This document shows, piece by piece, positions 16,051 through 24,281 of a DNA stretch of 46,567 nucleotides. The notes under the pieces are model-generated. The model had not been told where the DNA came from and did not search any database. It saw nothing but the letters and a program-made list of their open reading frames with translations. Position 1 is the first letter of the stretch. Each line of letters opens with the position of its first letter. Location: assembly GCA_040414495.1 (NCBI GenBank), contig JBEDUI010000189.1, positions 1-46,567 on the forward strand, given 5' to 3'. The translations under genes were made by a program, and so were the position numbers. The DNA comes from DATAVB01 sp040414495. GTDB lineage: Bacteria > Actinomycetota > Actinomycetes > Mycobacteriales > QHCD01.

Positions 16051-16455
16051 TTACCGTCCCGCCTCCGGGAGACCGGCGACGGTATTCACCCGGCCAGATG
16101 TGTCGGCCCGGTATATCGCACCGACCGGCCGCAGACCGGCGTCGTGCAACGCACGCGTCCAGCACGCCGCCACCCCACTCGGCAGATCGAGCAGCCGCCA
16201 GACCCGTACCAACTCGTCGAGATTCACCAGGCGGTAAATGTCGAACTGGCTGCCACCGGCCAGACATGCCTGGTATAGCAAGGCTTTGCTTATCGGATCG
16301 TCGAGATCGACCTGCGGGCCGACCGGCGGTGGACCGGCGCGCAGGTAGACCGGCGGGTCCACAACTCCGTGCGCCGGCCCGGTCATCCGGGCAAGCTCCA
16401 CAGTGGCCGATCCGTCCGCGGTCCAGACGGCGATATCATTCCGCGCACCGTTCAT
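16051..16455 (-). CDS. Hypothetical protein, 134 residues
   Basis: The frame has natural-looking composition: an N-terminal beta-rich part (ARNDIAVWTADGSATVELARM), a proline-rich middle (PPVYLRAGPPPVGPQVD) and a helical C-terminal half (DPISKALLYQACLAGGSQFD, LDELVRVWRLLDL). No family is recognised, no signal peptide or membrane segment is visible, and the ribosome binding site is weak (AGGA about 12 nt upstream). The opposite strand is less convincing. Confidence 0.5.
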   Translation of the reverse strand: MNGARNDIAVWTADGSATVELARMTGPAHGVVDPPVYLRAGPPPVGPQVDLDDPISKALLYQACLAGGSQFDIYRLVNLDELVRVWRLLDLPSGVAACWTRALHDAGLRPVGAIYRADTSGRVNTVAGLPEAGR

Positions 16456-16643
16456 GAACTCGTCAATTCCTGGTTACGCGGTGGATGGCTGATTCTGACC
16501 AAAGGCCGGCAGATAACACGGCCGGCCGACATCGACGAGATCTCAAACAGTGGCACCGGCGCCCCCAGACAGCCCGACATTCGCCACCAGACAGGGAAAC
16601 CCGAGGCCGGGACCCTGCCCGCGGCTGGCTGCTCAACCGCCAG

Positions 16644-17207
16644 TTACTTTAGCCCCGCTCTGCGCACAATGCCATCCGTCGAGCGGACGACAGGCGTTGA
16701 CACATTTTGCCGGCCGAAGGAAATATCGCGCTGATATTCGACACCGGAGGTGATTCGCAGCCTGTGGTCCGCGGCCGCCGGCGTGAATGCGGTGACCGTG
16801 TAATCACCATCGGGAACAGCAGTGAACACGTAACGACCATCCGAGCCGGTCGGCGCGAAATGCAGCACGGTGCCGGTCGAATCGACCAGCGCCACCATCG
16901 CATCCGCCCAAGGCTGGCCGGCAACGTGCACTATGCCGGACAACGACGAGGTGCCGGTGAGCGTGAGATCCTGCCGTAGCACGGCGTTCTCGGACAGCTG
17001 GACGATCGCAGCGGCCGGCACGAACGAGGCCGCGCTGACCGCCACCGTCGCACCGCCGGCGGTCAGGTCGGCCATCCGGTAGCGGCCCTCAGCGTCGGTC
17101 CGGGTCGACGCGATCGGCTTTCCACCGGCGATGACCGTCACGGTGGCGTCGCCGATCGGGGCGTGACCCAACTGGGAACGCACCACACCTTGCACCACTG
17201 CCGGCAT
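16644..17207 (-). CDS. Protein with two carboxypeptidase-regulatory-like (CnaB/SpaA-type) beta domains
   Basis: A 187-residue protein of two tandem beta-sandwich repeats. The first reads VVQGVVRSQLGHAPIGDATV and then TDAEGRYRMADLTAGGATVAV. The second reads LSGIVHVAGQPWADAMVALV and then GSDGRYVFTAVPDGDYTVTAF. The G-x-V...GA-V-x-V...DG-x-Y-x-F...G-x-Y-x-V pattern is diagnostic. There is no signal peptide, so it may be cytoplasmic or a cut-off C-terminal module; in actinobacteria such repeats also occur at the C-termini of MFS transporters. ATG 17207 was chosen (GTGGGG upstream); a GTG at 17213 is also possible. Role unknown. Confidence 0.75.
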   Translation of the reverse strand: MPAVVQGVVRSQLGHAPIGDATVTVIAGGKPIASTRTDAEGRYRMADLTAGGATVAVSAASFVPAAAIVQLSENAVLRQDLTLTGTSSLSGIVHVAGQPWADAMVALVDSTGTVLHFAPTGSDGRYVFTAVPDGDYTVTAFTPAAADHRLRITSGVEYQRDISFGRQNVSTPVVRSTDGIVRRAGLK

Positions 17208-17468
17208 TGGCACCCCACTTCCGACCCGACGATCTGCGTCACCGTACCCGACAACGCGCCCTATTCAGCCAACGTAATAGTGCGATATCAAAATATGAAT
17301 TCGACCAGTGTGACCAGTCGACGCATCCGGCTGGGCCCATCTGGGGGTACCGGAACACCGGAATCTGGCCCTAGAGTGAAATCTCCTCCACGTCAGCCAC
17401 AAATGGCGGTTCATCGACTCGATGTCCGCCATCCCCCCGAGTCGGCACGCTGTAGGAGGTGCCTAGTC

Positions 17469-17687
17469 ATGGCTGAGTCGATTTCGATTCACGTTGTGCC
17501 GGTTGCCGGCCAATGGGATATCAAACGTAATGGTTGCCCGATAGCGACATTTCTCCATAAGGAGCACGCAATTTCCCGGGCTCGCGATCTGGCTCGCAGA
17601 TGCGCGCCCAGCCACCTCCGCATTTACACCTACGACCGCTCCGTCGAGGAGGAATGCACGTACCGGGACACGCTCGTCATCCGTTGA
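17469..17687 (+). CDS. DUF2188-family small protein
   Basis: A 72-residue protein: a beta-hairpin (ISIHVVPVAGQWDIKRNGCP) followed by HKEHAISRARDLARR and a C-terminal strand (HLRIYTYDRSVEEE). This matches the usual DUF2188 pattern of xHVxPxxxGWxVKxxG...A...ARELA...LVxHxxDGxIxxxxxY, although the final glycine is missing here. ATG 17469 has AGGAGGTG at ideal spacing, and a longer frame upstream to 17163 is rejected. Function unknown; the family is often near stress or regulatory genes. Confidence 0.8.
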   Translation: MAESISIHVVPVAGQWDIKRNGCPIATFLHKEHAISRARDLARRCAPSHLRIYTYDRSVEEECTYRDTLVIR

Positions 17688-17690
17688 TGG

Positions 17691-17750
17691 TCACGAATCC
17701 CACAATCACGAATCCCGCAGTCACAAATCCCGCAGTCACAAATCCCGCAG
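17691..17750. repeat. Four tandem 15-bp repeats that carry a stop codon
   Basis: Units TCACGAATCCCACAA, TCACGAATCCCGCAG, TCACAAATCCCGCAG and TCACAAATCCCGCAG lie end to end. The last one is the end of the oxidase gene (17736): read on the minus strand it encodes LRDL and a TGA. The repeat length is a multiple of three, so three more in-frame copies of the stop follow the first. Confidence 0.85.
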
Positions 17751-18839
17751 GGGGGCGTACGGGGCCAGATCGATGTCGGGCACCTGACCCAGGGCCAGCC
17801 CGGCCGCGATCGCGCCACAGTACGGGCCCATCGTCAGACCGGTGGCGCCAAGCCCGGTCGCGACCACGACCGGAGAATTCGGCGTAATCGGCCCAAGCAG
17901 CGGCGTGCCGCTGAACGGGCGGAATCCGATCCGGGTCTCCACCACCGTGGCTTCGGCCAGACCTGGCGCCACCGATATGGCGTGGTCCAGCACTTCACGT
18001 AATCCCGTCGCGGTCGTGCGGTAATCGAAACCCGATCCGGTTTCGCGGGTGGCGCCAACCACGACCCGCGAGTCGTCGAATGCCAACAGGTAATGGCTCG
18101 AGGGCGGCAGCACGACCGGCCACTGTCCAGTTTGGACGCCTGGCAGCCGCAAATGCATGATCTGCCCGCGTTGCGGTTCGATCGGTACGCCCGCTCCCGG
18201 CACCCGCAACGCCGCATCGGACCAGGCGCCGGCCGCGACCACGACCGCGTCGGCGGCCACATTCGTCCGGTCAAGGCGAACCTGCCACGAGCCGTCGTCG
18301 GCGACGGTGACGGTGGCTTCCCCGCGTTCCCGGCGCACACCGCGCTGCCCGGCCGCCGCCAGCAACGCATCACGAACCAACCGTCCGTCCACACGCGCCG
18401 CGCCAGTGACGTGTAATGCGCTCCAGTCCGGCCGCAGCGGCGGAAACAGCGTCGCCGGCTCCCCCGCCGCCAAAGTGCTGATGGTGCCGATCTCAGGCGC
18501 GTTCACGGCCCGCTTGCGCGCCCGCGCGGCGATACCCTCGAGCGCTGCCGGCGATTCGGCCAGGGCGATGGCGCCCACGGTTTTGTAGCCGGTGTCGGTG
18601 AATCCGTCCTCGGCCAGCCACGCCATCAATTCCGGGTAGTACCGGGCACTGGCCGCCGCCAGCCGGTACCAGTCCGGATCGTCCACACGGGACAGCCAAG
18701 GACAGACGATCCCGGCGCCGGCGGCGGTGGCCTGACCGTCATCGGCCCGGTCGACCAGCGTCACCTCGGCCCCCTGCCGGCTCAGGTGATACGCCGTACT
18801 TGCCCCGACAATGCCCGCGCCAACGACGATGACCTTCAC
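17736..18839 (-). CDS. FAD-dependent D-amino-acid oxidase/glycine oxidase-like oxidoreductase
   Basis: A 367-residue DAO-family enzyme. The N-terminal Rossmann FAD motif is VIVVGAGIVGASTAYHLSRQG (residues 3-23), then EVTLVDRADDG. The middle has WSALHVTGAARVDGRLVRDALL and AADAVVVAAGAWSDAALRVP. The C-terminus carries RIGFRPFSGTPLLGPITPN and VVVATGLGATGLTMGPYCGAIAAGL. Expected chemistry is oxidation of an amine or amino acid with H2O2 release; the substrate is unknown. It is the downstream gene of a two-gene unit with the TetR regulator (28-bp gap), which suggests joint control. Confidence 0.9.
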   Translation of the reverse strand: MKVIVVGAGIVGASTAYHLSRQGAEVTLVDRADDGQATAAGAGIVCPWLSRVDDPDWYRLAAASARYYPELMAWLAEDGFTDTGYKTVGAIALAESPAALEGIAARARKRAVNAPEIGTISTLAAGEPATLFPPLRPDWSALHVTGAARVDGRLVRDALLAAAGQRGVRRERGEATVTVADDGSWQVRLDRTNVAADAVVVAAGAWSDAALRVPGAGVPIEPQRGQIMHLRLPGVQTGQWPVVLPPSSHYLLAFDDSRVVVGATRETGSGFDYRTTATGLREVLDHAISVAPGLAEATVVETRIGFRPFSGTPLLGPITPNSPVVVATGLGATGLTMGPYCGAIAAGLALGQVPDIDLAPYAPLRDL

Positions 18840-18867
18840 TGGCCGCCTCTCTGCCCGCGTATCGGAT

Positions 18868-19500
18868 TCAGACCCGCTCGAGGGCGCTGAACTGCCTGGT
18901 AAGCAGGGGAATCAGCACGTCGTCGACCATGCCGGCGATGAATTCGTCGTCGACCGGATCACCGGTCACCAGCAACCGCATCATCATCGAACCGGGCATC
19001 ACGTCGGCGACCTGCTTGATGCCGACCGGGTCGACGCCGTACAGCATGGCGCGTTTCTTGATCTCGGCCAGCAACGCGACCCGTTTCTCGGCCAACTGCG
19101 TTCGCATGATGCCCGCCAGCTCGGGATCGCGTTGCATCGCGTGCAATACACCGGCCAGCAACGCGCGGTCGCCGGCGGCGAACTTGTCCCGCAGGTGCAG
19201 CAGCATCGCGATGAGGTCACCGCGCAGGCTGCCGGTGTGCGGGATCTCGACCTGCGGTCCGGGACCGCACCGCCGCAACGCATCACCGACCAATTGCGGT
19301 TTGCCCGGCCAGCGGCGGTAAATCGTCGCCTTGCTGGCGCGGGCGTGCGCGGCCACCGCGTCCATGGTCAGGGCCTCGTACCCGATTTCGGCCAACAAAT
19401 AGAGGGTCGCATCGACGATGGCTTGCTCGCGCTCCTCGCCCCGACCTCGGGGACGGCAGTGCGGGGATACGGCGCGGGATAGACCGGCGGCTCCAGGCAT
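18868..19500 (-). CDS. TetR-family transcriptional regulator
   Basis: A 210-residue regulator. The DNA-binding region is EQAIVDATLYLLAEIGYEALTMDAVAAHARASKATIYRRWPGKPQLV (about 24-70), with the usual TIYRRWxxK helix. A C-terminal ligand domain follows, with TetR_C-like content (LRDKFAAGDRALLAGVLHAM). The first about 18 residues are an Arg-rich extension. The ATG has AAGGAG 10-13 nt upstream. It is divergent from 19729 and in line with the oxidase at 17736. The operator-like site at 19683-19701 is its likely target. Confidence 0.9.
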   Translation of the reverse strand: MPGAAGLSRAVSPHCRPRGRGEEREQAIVDATLYLLAEIGYEALTMDAVAAHARASKATIYRRWPGKPQLVGDALRRCGPGPQVEIPHTGSLRGDLIAMLLHLRDKFAAGDRALLAGVLHAMQRDPELAGIMRTQLAEKRVALLAEIKKRAMLYGVDPVGIKQVADVMPGSMMMRLLVTGDPVDDEFIAGMVDDVLIPLLTRQFSALERV

Positions 19501-19682
19501 CTACTACTCACTCCTTCGACGACGTCCGGGCCCCGCTGCCGACAGCTTACGGCGATACGGCTACGAGGGCATAACTCGCTGGATGTCCTTTTGCTCGTTA
19601 TGCCGAACGGGCCGCGAATTCACCGTGACGCTGACGATTTCACCGTGCGCCGAATCACAGGCGGCGTTTCCGCGCTCCAAGT

Positions 19683-19701
19683 GTACGATACCGTTTCGTA
19701 C
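19683..19701. promoter_or_regulatory. 19-bp TetR-type operator
   Basis: GTACGATACCGTTTCGTAC is a near-perfect palindrome (one mismatched pair, centre at 19692). It lies 28 bp upstream of the ATG at 19729, in the gap facing the TetR gene. Length and symmetry fit a TetR dimer pair. Confidence 0.7.
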
Positions 19702-19728
19702 GCGTTTTTGGGGCGCAAGGAGGCGCCG

Positions 19729-20169
19729 ATGGACAGCCTGAAGACGTCGCAGGTGCTGCCGATCAGCGGCTGCATCGCCGTCTTCGCCCACCAACCGGAC
19801 GGTCGCAACGTTCTTGAGTTGCACGGTCCGGCCGGCGAGCCGCTCGGAGTGTTCAGCAATTCCCCGATTGACGCCTCGCCCTTGCGTGGTGGATGGCGCG
19901 GTCGGTCCGAGAACTCCGGGAAATCCCGCGCCGATAACGCCTGGGCGATCGCGATCGGTCTGCGCGGAGAATCCGAATCAACGCTGGTCAGCTTTCATGG
20001 CCGGCGCCGGCTGATGTCGGCGGCGAGCCAGGTCCAGCCGCCGGCCGCGGCCCTCGGTGATTTCTGGATAGCCGAGGTTACGGGCGCCTACCACCGTGTC
20101 ACGGTGCGTGCGGCCGGCCGGGAAAGCAGCCTGCAGCTCGCACCGATACGCGGAAAGGTCGTATCGTGA
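19729..20169 (+). CDS. Hypothetical protein, 146 residues, probably TetR-controlled
   Basis: ATG 19729 has AAGGAGG 5 nt upstream; the longer frame from 19591 would run through the operator and is rejected. The protein looks beta-rich (CIAVFAHQPDGRNVLELHGPAGEPLGVF, WAIAIGLRGESESTLVSFHG, FWIAEVTGAYHRVTVRAAGR), with no signal peptide or membrane segment and no recognised family. It lies 37 bp before a PAP2-type membrane enzyme in the same direction, so a two-gene operon under the operator at 19683 is likely. Confidence 0.7.
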   Translation: MDSLKTSQVLPISGCIAVFAHQPDGRNVLELHGPAGEPLGVFSNSPIDASPLRGGWRGRSENSGKSRADNAWAIAIGLRGESESTLVSFHGRRRLMSAASQVQPPAAALGDFWIAEVTGAYHRVTVRAAGRESSLQLAPIRGKVVS

Positions 20170-20206
20170 CCGGACTGTTCTCACGTCAGGCTCGGGCGGT
20201 GGTTCG

Positions 20207-21196
20207 ATGACCGCGCTGCAGTCGCCACCACGGCAAAACAGGTCAACCGGCCTGCGATCGCCGCGACCGCTGCTGCTGTTCGAGCTGGCGATGATCGTTA
20301 TCGGTTACCTGGCCTACGCAAGCATTCGAGTCGCCGTACGGGGCGATCACGAGCAGGCCATCCACAATGGACTGGACCTGTTCCGCGACGAACAGCACCT
20401 GGGCATTGATCCGGAAAACTGGCTCAACCAAGTCGTCAATGCGCACGAGCTGGTGGCGCGATTGTCCGGGTATTACTACACGACCCTGCATTTCGTGCTG
20501 ACGATTATCGTCATTGTCTGGCTGTATTGGCGGCATCCAGGGCATTACCGGCAATTACGAACAACGCTGGTTGTTACGACACTGTCGGCGTTGCTCGGTT
20601 TCTGGCTGTTCCCGGTCGCCCCGCCGCGGGCGGTGCTGCCAAATCTGATCGACACCGTGTCGCGCTGGGACATCATGGAATTCTCGGCGCCGCGGGCGGG
20701 CTCGTCGGTGGCAAACCTGGACGCCGCGATGCCGAGCCTGCACGTCGGGTGGGCGCTGTGGTGTGCCCTGGCCGTGTGGCAGGTGTTCCGGCACCGGCAT
20801 CCGCGGCTCGCGCCGTTGGCGTTTCTGTATCCGGTCTTCACGACCGTGGTGGTGCTCGGCACGGCCAACCACTACCTGCTGGACTGCGTCGCCGGTGTCG
20901 CCGCGGTCGGCATCGGCTGGTACGTGTCCACGCTGGTGGTACGGATGCAGCTCGCGCGCATCCTCAGAGAGCCGTACGGATCCGCGCCGGCCAGGCTTCG
21001 CCACTGGATTGGCGCCACGGTGCGCCGTACGGCGTGGTCCAACCTGAAGACCAGCGCCGCCCTGCGACGTACCGGAATGGCGTTCCTGACCGGACCGCTG
21101 TGGCCCGGATTGACCATGACCAAGCCGGACGAGGCGGGCCGAGATCACGATGCGGAGCACCAGGATCGATCGCGCCCATCCGATCCGCCCCGCTGA
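20207..21196 (+). CDS. PAP2-superfamily (inositol-phosphotransferase/AUR1-type) membrane enzyme
   Basis: A 329-residue protein with about six membrane helices (first LLLFELAMIVIGYLAYASI). The PAP2 catalytic motifs are PSLHVGWALW and TANHYLLDCVAG, giving the two catalytic His residues. The LFRDEQHLGID segment and the LFPVAPPRAVLP motif before PSLH are typical of the AUR1/IPT1-like group found in actinobacteria. Members act on lipid phosphates or transfer inositol phosphate to lipids. The C-terminus is a hydrophilic tail (EAGRDHDAEHQDRSRPSDPP). ATG 20207 was chosen to fit the preceding gene. Convergent with the MFS gene at 21217. Confidence 0.85.
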   Translation: MTALQSPPRQNRSTGLRSPRPLLLFELAMIVIGYLAYASIRVAVRGDHEQAIHNGLDLFRDEQHLGIDPENWLNQVVNAHELVARLSGYYYTTLHFVLTIIVIVWLYWRHPGHYRQLRTTLVVTTLSALLGFWLFPVAPPRAVLPNLIDTVSRWDIMEFSAPRAGSSVANLDAAMPSLHVGWALWCALAVWQVFRHRHPRLAPLAFLYPVFTTVVVLGTANHYLLDCVAGVAAVGIGWYVSTLVVRMQLARILREPYGSAPARLRHWIGATVRRTAWSNLKTSAALRRTGMAFLTGPLWPGLTMTKPDEAGRDHDAEHQDRSRPSDPPR

Positions 21197-21216
21197 GTGC
21201 TTCTTGATGGGCCGAT

Positions 21217-22743
21217 TTACCAGCTGCCCCGGTGCTCGGGAACCAACCAGACCAACGGCACCATGCACAGCAGGATGATGCCGAACACGACGAATATGTC
21301 GGCCAGGGTCAACCCGGGCGTGTGGCTGCGAGCCAGGATCGCGGTGGCGATCGAGACCGCCATGATCGAGCCGGACTGCCGGAACATGCCACGCAGGCCG
21401 GAAATCGCGGCGATCTGATCCGGCGCCAACTGCATGCTGGCGTTGTTCGAGGCCGGGACGCACAGGCCCATGCCCAGGCCCGTGATCGCACCGGTGACGG
21501 CCAGCCACATATAGGCCGACAGTCCGGCGTGCGGCCCCAACGACATTCCGAACAGACCCAGCGCGATGACCAGAAATCCGACGATCATCGGCAGCCGGTA
21601 GCCGGTCCGCCGCAGCGCGAACGTGGCGACGCCGGCGATGCAGATCATCCCGACGGCCCGCGCGGTCAACAGCGTTCCGGCCTGCAAAGTCGCGATGTGA
21701 AACCGCTCCTCGGCGTACAACGGCACCAACGCGCCGAAGCCGAGCGCGGCCGCACCGTGCAAAAAGTTGATGAGGTTCATGATCCCGAACCCCTTACCGT
21801 GCAGCAGTCGGCTCGGGATGAACGGCGCCTTGGCGTGCTTGGCGTGCCGGAGGAACGCGACAAGCGCGATGACCGCGACGAATTCGGAGATCAGGAAGAC
21901 CGGGTCAGCCGGCGTCGTCGTTCCGCCGCCGAGAATCGTGATGCCGAGCATGGCCGAGATCAGCAGCAACGCCAGCAGCAGTACGCCGACGATGTCGGGC
22001 CGGTTCACCACCGGGCGCTTGCTGTGCGGAATGAACTTCAACCCCAGCACCAGCAGCACGATGCCGATCGGGACGTTGACCAGGAAGATCCCGCGCCAGG
22101 ACCAGTACGTCACGAAGACGCCGCCCATGATCGGCCCGGCGATTCCGCCGATCGGGAAAATGCTCGTGAACATGCCGAGCGCGCGGTCGCGGTCCCGGCC
22201 GAACTGGTCGGCCACGATTCCGCTGGCCGAGGGCATGAACGCCCCGCCGCCCAGTGCCTGCAAAGCCCGCAGCGGCAGCAACATATAGATGCTGGTGGCG
22301 AATCCGCAGCACAGGGAGGTCGCGGTAAAGAGCACCACGGCGCCGAGAAAGATCTTTTTCCGGCCGTACTGATCGCTCATCCGACCGGCCAGGGGCATCG
22401 CGATGATCTGGCCCAGCGCGTAGATCGTGATCGTCCACGCGCTCCAGTTGATCCCGGCGTGCAGGTCGCGCTGGATCGTGTCGAGCGCGGTGGCGACGAT
22501 CGTCTGGTCGACCGAGCCCATGAACAGAGCCAGCGAGACGATCGCGAAAACCAGCCCCCGTCCGGCTTTGGGCGCGTCATCGGCCGGCGGCGCGGGGGTT
22601 ACGTCAGAGACTGCCGACGTCGTTGCGACAAGGGATCCGACATCGACCGCGGATGCTGTACCCGGAAGCGTATTAGCGTTTTCCGGATCGTGGGCTGCAG
22701 AGTCGTGTAGGTCTTCGTCGGTTGACTCAGCCGGTTGCCTCAC
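21217..22743 (-). CDS. MFS transporter of the DHA2 (EmrB/QacA) family
   Basis: A 508-residue protein: a hydrophilic leader of about 60 residues, then 14 predicted helices. Hallmarks are FMGSVDQTIVATALDTIQRDL in TM1, GRMSDQYGRKKIFLGAVVLF (motif A), LRALQALGGGAFMPSASGIV, and TSIFPIGGIAGPIMGG (motif C, antiporter). These support a proton-driven exporter of toxic hydrophobic compounds. GTG 22743 is the only plausible start near the N-terminus. Unlike the other exporters here, no regulator lies beside it. Confidence 0.92.
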   Translation of the reverse strand: MRQPAESTDEDLHDSAAHDPENANTLPGTASAVDVGSLVATTSAVSDVTPAPPADDAPKAGRGLVFAIVSLALFMGSVDQTIVATALDTIQRDLHAGINWSAWTITIYALGQIIAMPLAGRMSDQYGRKKIFLGAVVLFTATSLCCGFATSIYMLLPLRALQALGGGAFMPSASGIVADQFGRDRDRALGMFTSIFPIGGIAGPIMGGVFVTYWSWRGIFLVNVPIGIVLLVLGLKFIPHSKRPVVNRPDIVGVLLLALLLISAMLGITILGGGTTTPADPVFLISEFVAVIALVAFLRHAKHAKAPFIPSRLLHGKGFGIMNLINFLHGAAALGFGALVPLYAEERFHIATLQAGTLLTARAVGMICIAGVATFALRRTGYRLPMIVGFLVIALGLFGMSLGPHAGLSAYMWLAVTGAITGLGMGLCVPASNNASMQLAPDQIAAISGLRGMFRQSGSIMAVSIATAILARSHTPGLTLADIFVVFGIILLCMVPLVWLVPEHRGSW

Positions 22744-23099
22744 GGGCGAATCCTATATTGATTACGCTAGGCAACTAAAGGACTGTGACCGGGTAGACGC
22801 CGCGATCAGTACGGAGATATTGCCCTGAAACAGCGGCGAAACGGGGACAAAAACCAGCAGTCAAGGTCGCCTAATAAGGCGGCAGAATAGAATTAATTGC
22901 CGAACGAAATAAGGCGGATAGCGGGTCAGAACCGACGCTACCGTTGTGGATCTTGGTGCGGGCTGCGATTTGCTGCCAGGGTGTTGGAACGAGCCACGCT
23001 CGGATGCCCAAAGGAATGCGGGCAATCCTTTGAGGAAATGGTCACAACCAACGCGGATTTGGGTACCAAGCTGACTCCGGAATTCCCACGCTCATTGCT
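22744..23099. other. Gene-free upstream region of the DHA2 pump
   Basis: The part next to 22743 is A+T-richer and probably holds the pump promoter, reading leftward (CAATAT and TAGGAT words). A 68-residue plus-strand frame (22897-23103) has no family resemblance or convincing start and is not called. Nothing else is recognised. Confidence 0.4.
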
Positions 23100-23435
23100 G
23101 TGACCGTGACACCACGGCTGCCGCAGGGCTCATCTCCCCGCCCCCACTGCCGCGATCGTGACACCACGGCTGCCGCGGGCGGCTCACACACACCCACTGC
23201 CGCGAGGGCGACATCAGAGCGGCCACGACGCCGGCTCAGGCGCCAAATTTGCAGCGAACGTGACACCACAGCTACCCGGGGCTGATTTGGCCACCGCCGT
23301 TGCCGCGACCGTGACGCCAGGGCGACCCCGGGGCTGATTTGGCCACCGCCGTTGCCGCGAGCGTGACACCACGGCTGCCGCGAGGCTCACCTCCCCGTCC
23401 CCACTGCCGCGAGCGTGACACCAGGGCGACCCTGC
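23100..23435. repeat. Array of seven imperfect ~52-bp repeats
   Basis: The core GTGACACCA (variants GCGACATCA and GTGACGCCA) begins at 23106, 23158, 23208, 23260, 23311, 23363 and 23415, so the period is 50-52 bp. Most units continue CGGCTGCCGC or GGGCGACCC and end with a CACTGCCGCGA- or GTTGCCGCGA-like stretch. There are no unique spacers and units differ throughout, so this is a minisatellite and not a CRISPR array. A matching 16-mer appears in reverse at 26805-26820. Confidence 0.8.
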
Positions 23436-23474
23436 GGGCGACCACCGCACGCAAGACCGGCCGATCGAGCAGCA

Positions 23475-23690
23475 CCCGTCAACGCCGCCGTCAATGCCGC
23501 CCGTCAACGCCGCCCGTCGAATGCCGCCGGTCGATGCCGCCGGTCGCCACCGCCGGTCGATTCCACCGGGTGAGCAGGACCCGTCGAATGCCGCCCGTCA
23601 ACGCCGCCGTCAATGCCGTCGGTCGCCACCGCCGTCAATGCCGCCGTCAATGCCGTCGGTCGAGCACGCCCTTCGACGGCTCGGGTCGCA
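23475..23690. repeat. Minisatellite of 12-14-bp units (CCGTCAATGCCG type)
   Basis: About 14 units such as CCGTCAATGCCG, CCCGTCAACGCCG, CCCGTCGAATGCCG and CCGGTCGCCACCG follow one another, broken once by GTGAGCAGGAC. It directly follows the 52-bp array and ends about 20 bp before the MarR operator. The open frames on both strands are a by-product of the repeat. Confidence 0.8.
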
Positions 23691-23711
23691 GCCGGCACCA
23701 GCTTGCTACAC

Positions 23712-23745
23712 AACTGAGATGACACAGATTTGTGTTATCTCAGTT
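23712..23745. promoter_or_regulatory. 34-bp inverted-repeat operator upstream of the third MarR gene
   Basis: Arms AACTGAGATGACACA and TGTGTTATCTCAGTT (one mismatch over 15 bp) flank GATT. It lies 20 bp upstream of ATG 23766 and overlaps the likely promoter (TGACAC near -35, TATGCT near -10). It is unusually long for a MarR site, so two stacked dimers are possible. Confidence 0.75.
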
Positions 23746-23765
23746 ATGCTCGTACTCTCACGAAC

Positions 23766-24260
23766 ATGCCAACGGACGCCGAACTCACCTTCGCCGACCA
23801 CGCGGGCCGGCTCTACGCCCGTCGCTACGGCATGGCGCCGATGGTCGGCCGGCTGTTGGGATATCTGTCGATCTGCGAGCCGCGCGACCAGAGCATCGCC
23901 GAGTTGGCCGAGGCGTTGTTGGCCAGCCGGAGCGCGATCGCCGGCGCGGTCAAGTCGCTGGACTCCATCGGCCTGATTCGTCGGTCCCGTTCGGCGGGCG
24001 ATCGGATGGATCGGGTCCGCATCGACATCACCGGGCCCCGATCGATGGGTTTTGACGTATCTGAATACGTGGAGCAGGGCGACCTGGCGCGTGAAGGCCT
24101 CGCGCTGTTGGAGGGTGAGCCGCTGGAGCGGCGAGCCATATTGCTGCACCACGCCGCGTTCGCGGATTTCCTGGCCGAAAAGCTTCCGTTGTTGGAACAG
24201 GAATGGAAGGCCCGCCACGCGGCGCTTGTCGAATCCGGCGAGCTTCCGGACCAATGCTGA
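23766..24260 (+). CDS. MarR/GbsR-type regulator of the DrrAB-like exporter
   Basis: A 164-residue regulator. The winged helix includes SIAELAEALLASRSAIAGAVKSLDSIGLI (about 44-72) and the wing RRSRSAGDRMDRVRIDITG, close to the GbsR/MarR subgroup. C-terminal helices (ALLEGEPLERRAILLHHAAFADFLAEKL) should form the dimer. ATG 23766 was chosen; an earlier start at 23730 would run through the operator. It is followed within 21 bp by an ABC ATPase and permease, forming one operon. Confidence 0.88.
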   Translation: MPTDAELTFADHAGRLYARRYGMAPMVGRLLGYLSICEPRDQSIAELAEALLASRSAIAGAVKSLDSIGLIRRSRSAGDRMDRVRIDITGPRSMGFDVSEYVEQGDLAREGLALLEGEPLERRAILLHHAAFADFLAEKLPLLEQEWKARHAALVESGELPDQC

Positions 24261-24281
24261 CCTTGACCCCAAGGACGATCT

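Noticed and set aside
21232..22710. 492-residue plus-strand ORF
   Set aside because: Shadow of the DHA2 transporter; the product is charged and low in hydrophobics, unlike a real protein of that length.
23100..23435. Possible CRISPR array
   Set aside because: The repeat core varies between units, the whole 52-bp unit is similar with no unique spacers, and no cas genes are present.
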